Shown: piece after piece, positions 1 to 6,536 of the stretch
Layout of the letters: the number at the start of each line of letters is the position of its first letter
Numbering within the stretch: position 1 is the first letter of the stretch
Source: Acidobacteriota bacterium
GTDB lineage: Bacteria > Acidobacteriota > Terriglobia > Acidiferrales > UBA7541
Direction: 5' to 3'
DNA: 34,555 bases
Assembly: GCA_003223255.1 (NCBI GenBank)
Contig: QHYJ01000193.1
Coordinates: forward strand, 1-34,555
Position numbers and translations under genes: made by a program
The notes under the pieces: model-generated
Databases searched by the model: none
Seen by the model: only the letters and a program-made list of their open reading frames with translations
Told to the model about the DNA's origin: nothing

Positions 1-1
1 C

Positions 2-1219
2 GTGACACTCTTAGCGCTGGCCGTAGTTCTTGCCAGTGGCTGGTTCGTGGTGCACTCCAAGGAGTCCGCCGGAAGCGCCCCGGATGCGTCGATCCCGACC
101 TTTTCTACCGGCGAAATCGGGCGCGAAGGTCATTTCTACGTGGGCGGCCATTACGTGGGGGAGCCCGGCAACGAAACGATGCATGGCGCCATGTATGTCG
201 AAACGTGGGTACCAAAGAACATCCGGCATCCTTATCCCATTGTGTTCATCGCCTGGAGCGTGGGGCAGGGAGAGTATGAATTGATGCAAACCCCAGACGG
301 GCGGCCGGGCTGGGCCTATGACTTTGTTAATCAGGGCTACACCATCTACATGATGGATTTTCCCGGGCTAGGGCGTTCGGGGTTTATTCCGGAGGTCGAC
401 GGCGGGGTCACGTCTCAACGCTCAACCAACTTGATAGAGGAGATCTGGACTGGTGGAAGGTCGCCGTCGTCGGAGTGGAGTAAAGAGCAGCATATCCGTG
501 AGCATCGAGTGCAAGAATTCGCGGATTGGCCACAATGGAAGAAGGAGACGCAATGGCCAGGTGAGGGGCCGAATAAAGGCAAGAAGGGAGACCCGGTGTT
601 CGATTATTACGCCAAAATGGAAGTCCATGGTGTGTCTGGGTTTGACTTAGAAGGTGAGGACACGCTGGACGATATCGTGCAACTGTTGGATATGATCGGC
701 AAACCAGTCATCTTGCTACTCCACTCGGGTTCATCTGTTGGTTGGCTCGTGGCAGATGCCCGGCCGCAGCTTGTCAAAGCTATCCTCGCACCAGAACCGA
801 ACTCCCCGCCTATTGTGAGCGCCGAAAGGGGGTCAACTGGACCGGGAAATGAATGGGGCCCGACCCGTTCCTTCATTCATTATGATCCCCCGATCAAGGA
901 ACCTTCGGAATTGCAGCCTGTTCGGCAAGAGAAGGCAGATGGCCCAGACCTTCTACCGTGCTGGCTGCAGAAAGAACCGGCGCACAAGCTCATCAATCTC
1001 GCGTCCATCCCGGTCCTCAACGTCACCGGAGAGGCGAGTTACCACCGCCCGTACGCTCATTGCGAAGCCAAGTGGCTCAATCAGGCGGGTGTGAAAACTA
1101 CTTTTGTGAGACTTGAGGATGTGGGCTTGCCGGGCAATGGCCACCAGATGATGTCCGAAAAGAACAGTGCCAGCATCGCCAAGTTCTTCATGAACTGGCT
1201 CGACAAAAACGTCCACTGA
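2..1219 (+). CDS. Exported alpha/beta hydrolase, probable esterase
   Basis: A 405-residue protein read from a GTG at the window edge; the true start may lie upstream. Residues 2-18 are hydrophobic and look like a signal peptide or membrane anchor, so the enzyme probably works in the periplasm. The fold is recognised from a nucleophile elbow G243-S-S245-V-G247 after a hydrophobic strand and His241, a candidate oxyanion strand near residue 80, and a C-terminal GNGH motif with His381 as the likely catalytic base. An acidic residue around 340-350 (near VTGEASYHRP) could complete the triad. The long insert at about 135-215 resembles a cap domain. The substrate cannot be told from sequence. The next reading signal downstream is a recombinase remnant, so this gene sits at or in an accessory region. 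Confidence 0.72.
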   Translation: MTLLALAVVLASGWFVVHSKESAGSAPDASIPTFSTGEIGREGHFYVGGHYVGEPGNETMHGAMYVETWVPKNIRHPYPIVFIAWSVGQGEYELMQTPDGRPGWAYDFVNQGYTIYMMDFPGLGRSGFIPEVDGGVTSQRSTNLIEEIWTGGRSPSSEWSKEQHIREHRVQEFADWPQWKKETQWPGEGPNKGKKGDPVFDYYAKMEVHGVSGFDLEGEDTLDDIVQLLDMIGKPVILLLHSGSSVGWLVADARPQLVKAILAPEPNSPPIVSAERGSTGPGNEWGPTRSFIHYDPPIKEPSELQPVRQEKADGPDLLPCWLQKEPAHKLINLASIPVLNVTGEASYHRPYAHCEAKWLNQAGVKTTFVRLEDVGLPGNGHQMMSEKNSASIAKFFMNWLDKNVH

Positions 1220-1250
1220 ACAACCCTGAGGGCGTGTGGAGTCGATCTGC

Positions 1251-1401
1251 AATCCGTATTCGATTGGCAAGGTCACTGAATACGGGCTGTGGCCAGCGCT
1301 CGAAAAACTGAAGATCGAGAGGGCGGGTCTGCACGCCTTCCGTCAACACAGCCGCGAGCGAACTGCTTGAGCAGGGTGCACCGCTCACGGTGGTACAACG
1401 C
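1251..1401 (+). pseudogene. Remnant of tyrosine recombinase C-terminal domain
   Basis: No open gene, but two frames give recognisable pieces of a phage-type integrase. 1251-1370 reads NPYSIGKVTEYGLWPALEKL and then KIERAGLHAFR, the H-x-x-R box region of the catalytic domain, before an in-frame TGA at 1368. 1354-1401, one frame over, reads ASELLEQGAPLTVVQR, the helix that normally follows. The final conserved His and the Tyr nucleophile are missing because the sequence switches at about 1401 into a DUF4424 coding fragment. This is inference from family pattern; it is too short and broken to be functional. Confidence 0.6.
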
Positions 1402-1409
1402 CCGCCTTC

Positions 1410-1859
1410 GGCAATGACGGAGCTGCCTCGGTGGCAGCCGGAGGAATTCAACTCAGACAGGAAGCTCGCATTTCAATGGAGAAGGGGCGTCTGTCAATCA
1501 GCGAGAAGAAAGTGACTGTCGAATATGAGTTCCTCAACAATACAGACAAAGACGTAACCACCGAGATAGCATTTCCAGTGCCGCCGTACGATGAGACCTA
1601 TCTCGATGCTAGCTTTAACAAAAGGATCGACGATTTTCGAGTGTGGGTTGAAGGGCGCGAGACGAAATTTCAGACCGAAGTCAAAGCAACCTTTGATCCA
1701 CAATTCGACAGCGAGAGGTTTTACGTGCGCGATGGGGCAATCTCCCCATTTGGGCCGGATCTGGCTCCTGATCCCAATGGTGAGAAGCGGCGCGTCGCTG
1801 GCTCACCTCCTTCGGAGGTTTGTACGGTTGACTGGACTCCATCCGATGTGACACAATGA
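1410..1859 (+). pseudogene. Truncated DUF4424 family protein
   Basis: The frame is open from 1371 to 1859. From 1410 it reads GNDGAASVAAGGIQLRQEA and continues with the run NNTDKDVTTEIAFPVPP, which matches the start of the mature part of DUF4424 proteins (exported proteins of roughly 300 or more residues, function unknown). No signal peptide precedes it: the sequence upstream is a recombinase remnant, and the only start in frame is GTG 1431. The similarity fades after about residue 105, and the frame ends at 1857-1859, overlapping the first ATG of the antitoxin. Both the secretion signal and the C-terminal half of the domain appear lost, so I call it a fragment. A short secretion-less protein is possible but unlikely to be active. 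Confidence 0.55.
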
Positions 1860-1864
1860 GTCAC

Positions 1865-2119
1865 ATGAAGACCATTACTATCCGCGAGCTTCACCAGGAA
1901 ACAGGGCGGTGGGTCCGGCAGGCGTCAGCGGGAGAGGTGTATGTCACCGAACGGGGGCGCCTGGTCGCCAAGATTGTGCGGGCGTCGCCCCTGCCCACCA
2001 AGCCGTTCTTCGCCAATCCTCGCTTTACGCGGGACTATCTGGCCCACCGCAAATCCCTTCGCGGAGGAACGGATTCGACGGAAATCATCAGCCAAGACCG
2101 CGACCGTGAGGTGCTGTGA
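1865..2119 (+). CDS. Antitoxin, Phd/YefM-like (partner of PIN toxin)
   Basis: 84 residues from ATG 1865 (87 from the alternative ATG 1856). I prefer 1865 because the family usually opens MKTITIRELH; neither start has a strong ribosome binding site. The first 45 residues, with I-R-E-L-H, a middle G-E-V-Y-V-T-E-R-G-R and the run L-V-A-K-I-V, match the DNA-binding and dimerisation part of Phd/YefM/VapB antitoxins. The C-terminal half is charged and probably unfolded until it binds the toxin. Its stop overlaps the toxin start by four bases (GTGA at 2116-2119), the usual sign of coupled translation. Expected role: neutralise the PIN nuclease and repress its own promoter. Confidence 0.82.
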   Translation: MKTITIRELHQETGRWVRQASAGEVYVTERGRLVAKIVRASPLPTKPFFANPRFTRDYLAHRKSLRGGTDSTEIISQDRDREVL

Positions 2120-2547
2120 TCTATTTCGATACCAGCTATCTGGTCCGCCTCTATTATCAAGAACCCGGTGCAGATGCGGTTCGCGGTCTTGCGGCAACGG
2201 ACCATGTGGCCTGTGCGGGCCACGGGCAGGCGGAAATGATGGCCGCCTTCCATCGGAAGCTGCGCGAAGGGGCCATCCGGCCAACGGCGTATGCCGCCTT
2301 AATGAACCAAGTTGCGGTGCATATCAAGGCGGGAGCTTTCCAGTGGCTGGCGCAGGATGGGGAGATCCTCTCCCGCGTCAGGCGCGTCTATCAGAATCTG
2401 CCAGCCTCGGTGTTTCTGCGCGCGGCCGATGCCATTCACTTGGCTACGGCTGCCGAGGCGGGCTTCCGCATGATCTATTCCAATGACGCGCATCTGCTGG
2501 CGGCGGCAAAACATTTCGGCATCGCGGGAAAGAACGTGATCCCCTAG
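2116..2547 (+). CDS. PIN-domain toxin, VapC-like ribonuclease
   Basis: 143 residues from GTG 2116, overlapping the antitoxin stop by four bases. The PIN acidic residues are all present: Asp5 in MIYFDTSYLV, Glu40 in GQAEMM, Asp105 in RAADAIHLATA and Asp124 in YSNDAHL. These hold Mg/Mn for cleavage of RNA; VapC toxins of this kind typically cut tRNA or rRNA, though the target here is unknown. The length is normal for the family and no frame damage is visible, unlike the recombinase and DUF4424 fragments on either side. The pair is therefore probably still active and may be what stabilises this otherwise decayed island. Confidence 0.88.
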   Translation: MIYFDTSYLVRLYYQEPGADAVRGLAATDHVACAGHGQAEMMAAFHRKLREGAIRPTAYAALMNQVAVHIKAGAFQWLAQDGEILSRVRRVYQNLPASVFLRAADAIHLATAAEAGFRMIYSNDAHLLAAAKHFGIAGKNVIP

Positions 2548-2766
2548 AACCTCTCCCTTGGGTCGCCCGGTAACAAAGCCCTTGCAGAACGAGGGTTTTG
2601 CAAGAAGCTGTATTTGCAGCCGTTCACGCCCAAATAGGTCGTTGAATACTCACGTTCCGTCTTCGATCTCTCGCTTGACACCACCGCGACGGTCGCCACT
2701 TGACTCCACGAAAAAACTCTCGGGCACCCGTATTTTCTTCCTTTCGTCTGCAAGCAATTATCTGGC
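2548..2766. other. Intergenic spacer, no gene seen
   Basis: No convincing coding or RNA gene. A weak hairpin (CTTGCA 2581-2586 with TGCAAG 2599-2604) follows the toxin gene but lacks a T-run. Confidence 0.3.
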
Positions 2767-3380
2767 ATGACAAGCGAGATTCAGCCGGACAGGCTCGAAC
2801 CAAGCTGGCCCGCGATACTCGGTCAGTTAGGTCGCGAAAAGTTCCGGCTGGACGTGTCGCAGCTAAGCGCCAAGGAATTCGATCTCATCCACCAATGCAG
2901 GGCAGGCTGCCGACGCCGGGTCGAAAAGGACCTTGCGATGAGCGGACCGATTAGGCCATGGATCGTGGAAGTGTGTGAACGCGGCCTAAGATGCCGTGAG
3001 GCTTCCCAGAAGCCTGTACCTATAGACGGCGCACTGCTTGATGGTCTGCGAGATTGGAGCACGCAAGCACCGTACCGACAGCCGGGTGATTGGGTGTTTG
3101 CCAGCCCCGTCATGGATGGCAAGCAACCGTATTGGCAGAAACAATGCTGAAGTGCTACGTTCATCCCGCCGCGAAGCGCGTAGGCATCACCAAGGTTCTC
3201 GGATGGCATTCCTTCCGTAGAACGTTTGCAACGCTTCTAAGAGGCGGCGCTGAAGACTTGAAGACAGTCCAAGAACTGATGGGGCACGCACGGTCTCTAA
3301 CCCCGGCCAAGCCAGCCGCCCATCGAAAGTTGGTTGAATTGATTCGGCCAGCAGCAGAGACAGCAAATGGTCCTTTGTAG
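2767..3380 (+). pseudogene. Degraded tyrosine recombinase (site-specific integrase)
   Basis: Two frames together give a recombinase C-terminal domain. 2767-3147 ends with KPVPIDGALLDGLRDW and then DWVFASPVMDGKQPYW, typical of the region before the catalytic box. The next frame continues ETMLKCYVHPAAKRVGITK, then GWHSFRRTFATLL and VQELMGHA to a stop at 3380. Reading cca instead of ca near 3137 would join the frames, so this break equals one lost C of a CC pair. The segment that should carry the Tyr nucleophile (after MGHA, before LTPAKPAAHRK) is also missing, and most of the N-terminal core-binding domain is absent or unrecognisable. The enzyme is therefore dead even if the frameshift is an error. 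It ends 41 bases from the tRNA-Gly 3' end, the normal place for an integrase of a tRNA-targeting element. Confidence 0.72.
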
Positions 3381-3401
3381 TCCCACGCCGAAAACCAGTC
3401 G

Positions 3402-3420
3402 CTGTAAGTGATTGATTTTA
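3402..3420 (-). repeat. Short repeat copy 1, abutting tRNA 3' end
   Basis: The + strand reads CTGTAAGTGATTGATTTTA. On the minus strand it directly follows the tRNA-Gly CCA end. Two close relatives occur in the rplM-rpsI spacer (31340-31357 and 31411-31428), in the same orientation. Confidence 0.55.
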
Positions 3421-3494
3421 TGGAGCGGCCTATCGGAATCGAACCGACACCTGAACCTTGGCAAGGTTCCGTACTACCACTATACTAAGGCCGC
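3421..3494 (-). tRNA. tRNA-Gly (GCC)
   Basis: Read on the minus strand, it is a 74-nt cloverleaf with a perfect seven-pair acceptor stem (GCGGCCT with AGGCCGC), an anticodon arm with loop TTGCCAA giving anticodon GCC (glycine), a T-arm with GGTTCGATTCC, and a discriminator T followed by an encoded CCA (complement of 3421-3423). It is preceded by its own promoter at 3510-3538. Its 3' end faces the degraded integrase, so it is the probable attachment site of the element that brought the 1-3400 region. Confidence 0.95.
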
Positions 3495-3509
3495 TTAAGT
3501 GCCTTCCTC

Positions 3510-3538
3510 TTTATAACATGCCGGATAAGCAGCTACAA
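3510..3538 (-). promoter_or_regulatory. Promoter of tRNA-Gly
   Basis: Minus strand: -35 TTGTAG (3533-3538), 17-nt spacer, -10 TATAAA (3510-3515). The predicted start is about eight bases before the mature tRNA 5' end. Confidence 0.6.
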
Positions 3539-3598
3539 GAGCGCGCCCGCCCAGACCGCCCAGAGAGCCAATGCGGCAGGGCACGGGACGGAGAGAAA

Positions 3599-3820
3599 TC
3601 AAGAGACCTGAGTAACGCGAGCTGTTTTCACCACCGGTGAGCGACGCTGGCGCTCGGCGAAGCGCGTGGCCTTGTCCTTGTCCGTATACACGCGACCGAA
3701 CTTCTCCCCATCGGCGTAGTAAACACTTACCAGCCAATGATGGTGTTTACGGCGACGGTCCCGGCCAAATACGTCCTTATCTTTCGAATCTTTCGAAGCA
3801 TCTTTTGTCACTGTGAGCAT
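3599..3820 (-). CDS. Small basic protein of unknown function
   Basis: 73 residues, highly charged. The first 27 residues are Lys/Asp/Arg-rich and end in a His cluster (RRRKHHHW), followed by a compact part with W-L-V-S-V-Y-Y-A-D-G-E-K-F-G-R-V-Y-T and a Lys/Arg-rich tail (ATRFAERQRRSPVVK). There is no signal peptide or membrane helix. A purine-rich AGAGAGGG lies immediately before ATG 3820, closer than ideal, so the start is not certain. The alternating aromatic and charged strand pattern looks like a real folded domain rather than a chance frame, but I do not recognise the family. It lies alone between the tRNA gene and a non-coding stretch. Confidence 0.5.
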   Translation of the reverse strand: MLTVTKDASKDSKDKDVFGRDRRRKHHHWLVSVYYADGEKFGRVYTDKDKATRFAERQRRSPVVKTARVTQVS

Positions 3821-4203
3821 CCCTCTCTTTGAAGGATCGGTACGGCACTATCGCAAGGAAGCGCGCGCTGCGCAAGTACCAATAGCAATACTAACACGCC
3901 ACCTATTACACCAAAAAATAGGCTGAGGGGAAACCTCAGATGTCCATGAACGAGTAAATAAAGAGGACTCTCCGGGCGAGGCTGCACATTTCTAGCGTGT
4001 TTCGATGAGCTCCGGGCAGTCTGCGCGCCAGGTTGCGAGAAGCCGGCAGTAGCTGGCCCTTGGCAGCGAAAAAGGGCTTTTCGTGGATTCGGCAAACCGT
4101 GACGACAGGCCAATTTGTCTACAAACGGCGCACAAATTGTTGCAACCCATGAAACATTTTTGGGTTTCTTTCGTCTGTATAGGTGAGGAGAAGATAAGCT
4201 GGA
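3821..4203. other. Non-coding spacer of about 380 bp
   Basis: No gene I can support. A minus-strand frame crossing 3808-4275 contains one hydrophobic run but overlaps two better genes and has no family signature. GTATAG at about 4177-4182, near the right end, could be a weak -10 element for the + gene that follows. Confidence 0.3.
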
Positions 4204-4221
4204 ATGTGGCGGAGTAAAACC

Positions 4222-4488
4222 ATGACGATGCCCATCACAAAACAACCGCCCCTGTTGGAAGATTTGCGAAACCATTCGCAGGAGCAGGTTGCGGAATTGC
4301 GCCAGCTTTTGACCGTGGGAGCTCGGTCGAGACCCGATCCGCGCCGGCCAGGTTTCTATGAAGTAGAAGGCCGCGGCTACACGTACTACGTGTTCAAGTA
4401 TCCGTCCGGCACAAAAGTGCTCCTGATCGCTGTGTGGGAACGCGACCCGGTCGCAGAAATGGTGGCGTGCTCCTGCCCAGCAGCTTGA
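4222..4488 (+). CDS. Small conserved-looking protein of unknown function
   Basis: 88 residues from ATG 4222, chosen over ATG 4204 because GGAG at 4211-4214 lies seven bases before it. The N-terminal 30 residues are predicted helical and polar (LLEDLRNHSQEQVAELRQLL). They are followed by a beta-rich part (PGFYEVEGRGYTYYVFKYPS then TKVLLIAVWER) and a Cys pair near the end (V-A-C-S-C). There is no signal peptide. The strand pattern suggests a small alpha+beta domain; the function is unknown. A strong intrinsic terminator follows 29 bases after the stop, so it is a single-gene transcript. Confidence 0.6.
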   Translation: MTMPITKQPPLLEDLRNHSQEQVAELRQLLTVGARSRPDPRRPGFYEVEGRGYTYYVFKYPSGTKVLLIAVWERDPVAEMVACSCPAA

Positions 4489-4517
4489 TTTTCCTGGTTC
4501 CCTTGAGCGAGAAATAG

Positions 4518-4549
4518 AAAGCGCCCCGGCTTCAACTGGGGCGCTTTTT
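4518..4549. terminator. Intrinsic terminator between convergent genes
   Basis: AAAGCGCCCC, ten-base loop, GGGGCGCTTTTT: a perfect seven-pair GC stem (4521-4527 with 4538-4544) extended by A/T pairs and followed by a T-run on the + strand. It serves the gene ending at 4488. On the minus strand it starts right at the msrB stop codon and has a weaker T-run, so it may act in both directions. Confidence 0.9.
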
Positions 4550-4953
4550 CAGTCTTCGTCGAGGCTCAAAGCTGCGGAGTTAATGCAATAGCGCAAGCCC
4601 GTGGGCTGGGGGCCATCGTCAAACACGTGCCCAAGATGAGCATCGCAGCGGCTGCATTTCACCTCGATGCGGCGTATCCCGTGGCTGGTGTCGGATTCCT
4701 CCTCGATGGCGCCTTCGCCGGCAGGAGCAAAAAAACTCGGCCAGCCTGAGCCCGAGTGATATTTCGTCTCCGAACGAAACAGCGGTTGGCCGCAGCAGAC
4801 GCATTTGTACGTCCCGGGCGTTTCCGTATCTTCGTATTCCCCCGTGAAAGGGGGCTCAGTTCCCTTTTGCCGGGTCACATAATACTGATTCGGCGTAAGC
4901 TGTTTTTTCCAGGCCTGCTCGTCTTTTTTAACCTTTTTAACGTTGTCTGCCAT
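4549..4953 (-). CDS. msrB: Peptide-methionine (R)-S-oxide reductase MsrB
   Basis: 134 residues, full length for a single-domain cytoplasmic MsrB. It reduces the R epimer of oxidised methionine in proteins, using thioredoxin. Two zinc-binding pairs are seen, C51-x2-C54 and C100-x2-C103, with the fold motifs HSGSGWPSF (66-74) and [10 protein letters not shown] (106-115). The catalytic Cys is at position 123 in RYCINSAAL. An additional Cys at 53 sits inside the first zinc knuckle. ATG 4953 has GGAAGG upstream on the minus strand at suitable spacing. The gene is on its own, convergent with the small unknown gene and divergent from the his operon. Confidence 0.96.
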   Translation of the reverse strand: MADNVKKVKKDEQAWKKQLTPNQYYVTRQKGTEPPFTGEYEDTETPGTYKCVCCGQPLFRSETKYHSGSGWPSFFAPAGEGAIEEESDTSHGIRRIEVKCSRCDAHLGHVFDDGPQPTGLRYCINSAALSLDED

Positions 4954-5067
4954 GTCGATTTACCTTCCCCATTACTTTCCGTCCCATGTTAGCAGGAGGC
5001 GATTCCGGGCGAAAACCGCGCAATGCGTCCGTAAAATCATGCGCGCTGCACGCGCTGCAGGTGCTGA

Positions 5068-5096
5068 TTGACACGCGCATGGATTTGCTTTATTTT
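5068..5096 (+). promoter_or_regulatory. Promoter of the histidine operon
   Basis: -35 TTGACA (5068-5073) is a perfect match, the spacer is exactly 17 nt, and the -10 is TATTTT (5091-5096). The predicted start at about 5102-5104 lies only a few bases before the ATG of the His-rich leader frame (5107), so the leader mRNA would have almost no 5' untranslated region. Confidence 0.75.
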
Positions 5097-5106
5097 TGAG
5101 CTTGCA

Positions 5107-5184
5107 ATGGACCTCATGCACACAAGCCGGGCGCGTCGACACCATCATCACGGCCAAAGGCCGCGCCCGCTGAGGTGTGCATAG
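5107..5184 (+). CDS. hisL: Histidine operon leader peptide
   Basis: A 25-codon frame from ATG 5107 to TAG 5182, reading MDLMHTSRARRHHHHGQRPR and then PLRCA. It has one His at codon 5 and four consecutive His codons at 12-15 (5140-5151), far above chance in a peptide this short, placed between the promoter and the intrinsic terminator that precede hisI. This is the known design of his attenuation leaders in Enterobacteria, though no sequence similarity is claimed. A GAG at 5098-5100 is a possible weak ribosome binding site; given the predicted transcription start, the message may instead be translated leaderless. ATG 5116 is an alternative start that keeps all His codons. Confidence 0.85.
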   Translation: MDLMHTSRARRHHHHGQRPRPLRCA

Positions 5185-5250
5185 CAATCCGCTAAACAAA
5201 GCACTCTTCGGCCCGCCGGCACGACCAAGCCTGGCGGGTTTTTTGTTTTT
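5128..5250 (+). promoter_or_regulatory. Histidine attenuator (leader RNA structures)
   Basis: Three competing elements can be drawn. Hairpin 1 pairs CGGGCGCG (5128-5135) with CGCGCCCG (5162-5169), a perfect eight-pair stem whose loop holds the four His codons. An alternative pairing of GGCCG (5159-5163) with CGGCC (5209-5213) would consume the left edge of the terminator stem. The terminator is 5212-5250. Proposed logic: a ribosome stalled at His codons blocks hairpin 1, frees 5159-5163 to pair downstream and prevents termination. The stems are seen in the sequence; the switching is inferred. Confidence 0.7.
5212..5250 (+). terminator. Attenuator terminator upstream of hisI
   Basis: CCCGCC (5212-5217) pairs with GGCGGG (5233-5238), the inner GGC/GCC pairs add three more with one bulged T, and TTTTTTGTTTTT (5239-5250) follows. 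It lies 27 bases before hisI with no gene upstream other than the leader peptide. Confidence 0.9.
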
Positions 5251-5277
5251 GAACCGCGAAATTCGGAGGCAAAGGAA

Positions 5278-5667
5278 ATGAACATCGACTTTCAGAAAGG
5301 CGGCGGGCTGGTGCCAGCCATTATTCAAGACGAACGAAGCGGCGACGTCCTGATGCTTGGCTTCATGAACGCGGACTCGCTGAAGGAGACGCAGCGCTCC
5401 GGCGCAGTGGTGTTCTTTAGCCGCTCCCGAAACAAACTTTGGAAGAAAGGCGAATCCAGCGGACACGTTCTGCGCGTCCGCGAAATTCGCGTGGATTGCG
5501 ACGCGGACGCTTTGCTGGTGCGCGTCGAAGCTGTCGGGCCAGGCGTCTGTCACGAAGGCTATCGAAGCTGCTTCTTTCGTGCCGTCGAACCCGGCGGAGA
5601 TATGAGGGTCATTGCGGAACGCACGTATTCGCCGGAAGAAGTTTATGGATCGGAGAAGCGCCAATGA
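5278..5667 (+). CDS. hisI: Phosphoribosyl-AMP cyclohydrolase HisI
   Basis: 129 residues, the monofunctional size, without a fused HisE pyrophosphatase domain. It opens the adenine ring of phosphoribosyl-AMP, the third step of histidine synthesis. The signature region is intact: [10 protein letters not shown] (54-63), the metal-binding acids D73-C-D75-x-D77, and the zinc cysteines C91 (GVCHEGYRS) and C98 (SCFF), with C74 as the other family Cys. GGAGG at 5265-5269 sets ATG 5278. It is the first structural gene after the attenuator, and its stop overlaps hisG by four bases (ATGA), indicating coupled translation. A separate HisE must be encoded elsewhere. Confidence 0.96.
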   Translation: MNIDFQKGGGLVPAIIQDERSGDVLMLGFMNADSLKETQRSGAVVFFSRSRNKLWKKGESSGHVLRVREIRVDCDADALLVRVEAVGPGVCHEGYRSCFFRAVEPGGDMRVIAERTYSPEEVYGSEKRQ

Positions 5668-6536
5668 GCCTGTTGAAGCTCGGAATACCGAAAGGCAGTT
5701 TGCAAGAAGCAACGCTGGATCTTTTTGCGCGAGCAGGCTGGAAAATCACGCTGAGTTCGCGGAGTTACGTACCCGCGATTGATGACCCAGAAATCGAATG
5801 TTTAATGGTACGTGCCCAGGAAATGGCGCGCTACGTGGAGTCAGGCACGTTGGACGCCGGAATCACCGGGCACGATTGGGTGGTGGAGACCGAGGCGGCT
5901 GTCGAGGAGCTTTCTGAGTTGGTTTATGCCAAGCAGCGACTGGCGCGAGTGCGCTGGGTGCTGGCCGTTCCGGAGGATTCACCGGTTCGCGGGCCACGGG
6001 ACTTGGAAGGCAAAGTGATTGCCACCGAGGTCGTGCAAATCACAAAGAAATACCTGGCGGAGCACGGCGTAAAGGCACGCGTGGAGTTTTCGTGGGGCGC
6101 GACGGAAGTAAAAGTGCCGCAACTTGCGGACGCCATTGTAGAAGTGACGGAGACGGGCTCGTCGCTGCGCGCCAATCGCCTGCGCGTCGTGGATACAGTT
6201 CTCGAATCCGCGACGGTCTTCATCATGAATCATCCTGCTTCCGCAGACTGCTGGAAGCGTGAAAAAGCGGAAAACCTGATCTTAATGCTGCAAGGCGCCA
6301 TCGCTGCCACAAGCAAAGTCGGGCTGCTCCTCAACGTACATCGCGACGATCTGCCTGGAGTGCTCGGCGTGCTTCCTGCGCTCAAAAAGCCGACGATTTC
6401 TGCGTTGAGCGATCCGGAATGGGTGGCCGTCAACACCATCATCGAAGAAGCCGTGGTGCGGCAGATTCTGCCAAGACTGAAAGCGGCCAAAGCCCAGGGG
6501 ATTGTCGAATATCCCTTGAACAAAATCGTGCTGTGA
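5664..6536 (+). CDS. hisG: ATP phosphoribosyltransferase HisG, long form
   Basis: 290 residues, the long (HisG_L) form with a C-terminal ACT-like regulatory domain at about 215-290, so it should be a hexamer inhibited by histidine without needing HisZ. It joins ATP and PRPP in the first, committed step. Seen: an N-terminal LGIPKGSL motif, DAGITGHDW (about 72-80), and the PRPP-binding region with [14 protein letters not shown] (about 155-168). A longer frame opens upstream, but ATG 5664 is chosen because it overlaps the hisI stop as ATGA, has GGAG at 5652-5655 and gives the family N-terminus [13 protein letters not shown]. The stop overlaps the hisD start by one base. Confidence 0.96.
   Translation: MSLLKLGIPKGSLQEATLDLFARAGWKITLSSRSYVPAIDDPEIECLMVRAQEMARYVESGTLDAGITGHDWVVETEAAVEELSELVYAKQRLARVRWVLAVPEDSPVRGPRDLEGKVIATEVVQITKKYLAEHGVKARVEFSWGATEVKVPQLADAIVEVTETGSSLRANRLRVVDTVLESATVFIMNHPASADCWKREKAENLILMLQGAIAATSKVGLLLNVHRDDLPGVLGVLPALKKPTISALSDPEWVAVNTIIEEAVVRQILPRLKAAKAQGIVEYPLNKIVL

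Noticed and set aside
3808-4275. A 155-residue minus-strand frame with one hydrophobic segment
   Set aside because: It overlaps the N-terminal coding part of two better supported small genes, has skewed composition and no recognisable family.
5185-5277. T-box or other tRNA-sensing riboswitch before hisI
   Set aside because: No T-box consensus (AGGGTGGNACCGCG-like) was seen; the His-rich leader frame explains the region better.
4972-5712. A 246-residue minus-strand frame across the his leader and hisI
   Set aside because: It runs antisense through hisI and the attenuator; the composition is that of a mirror of a GC-rich gene.
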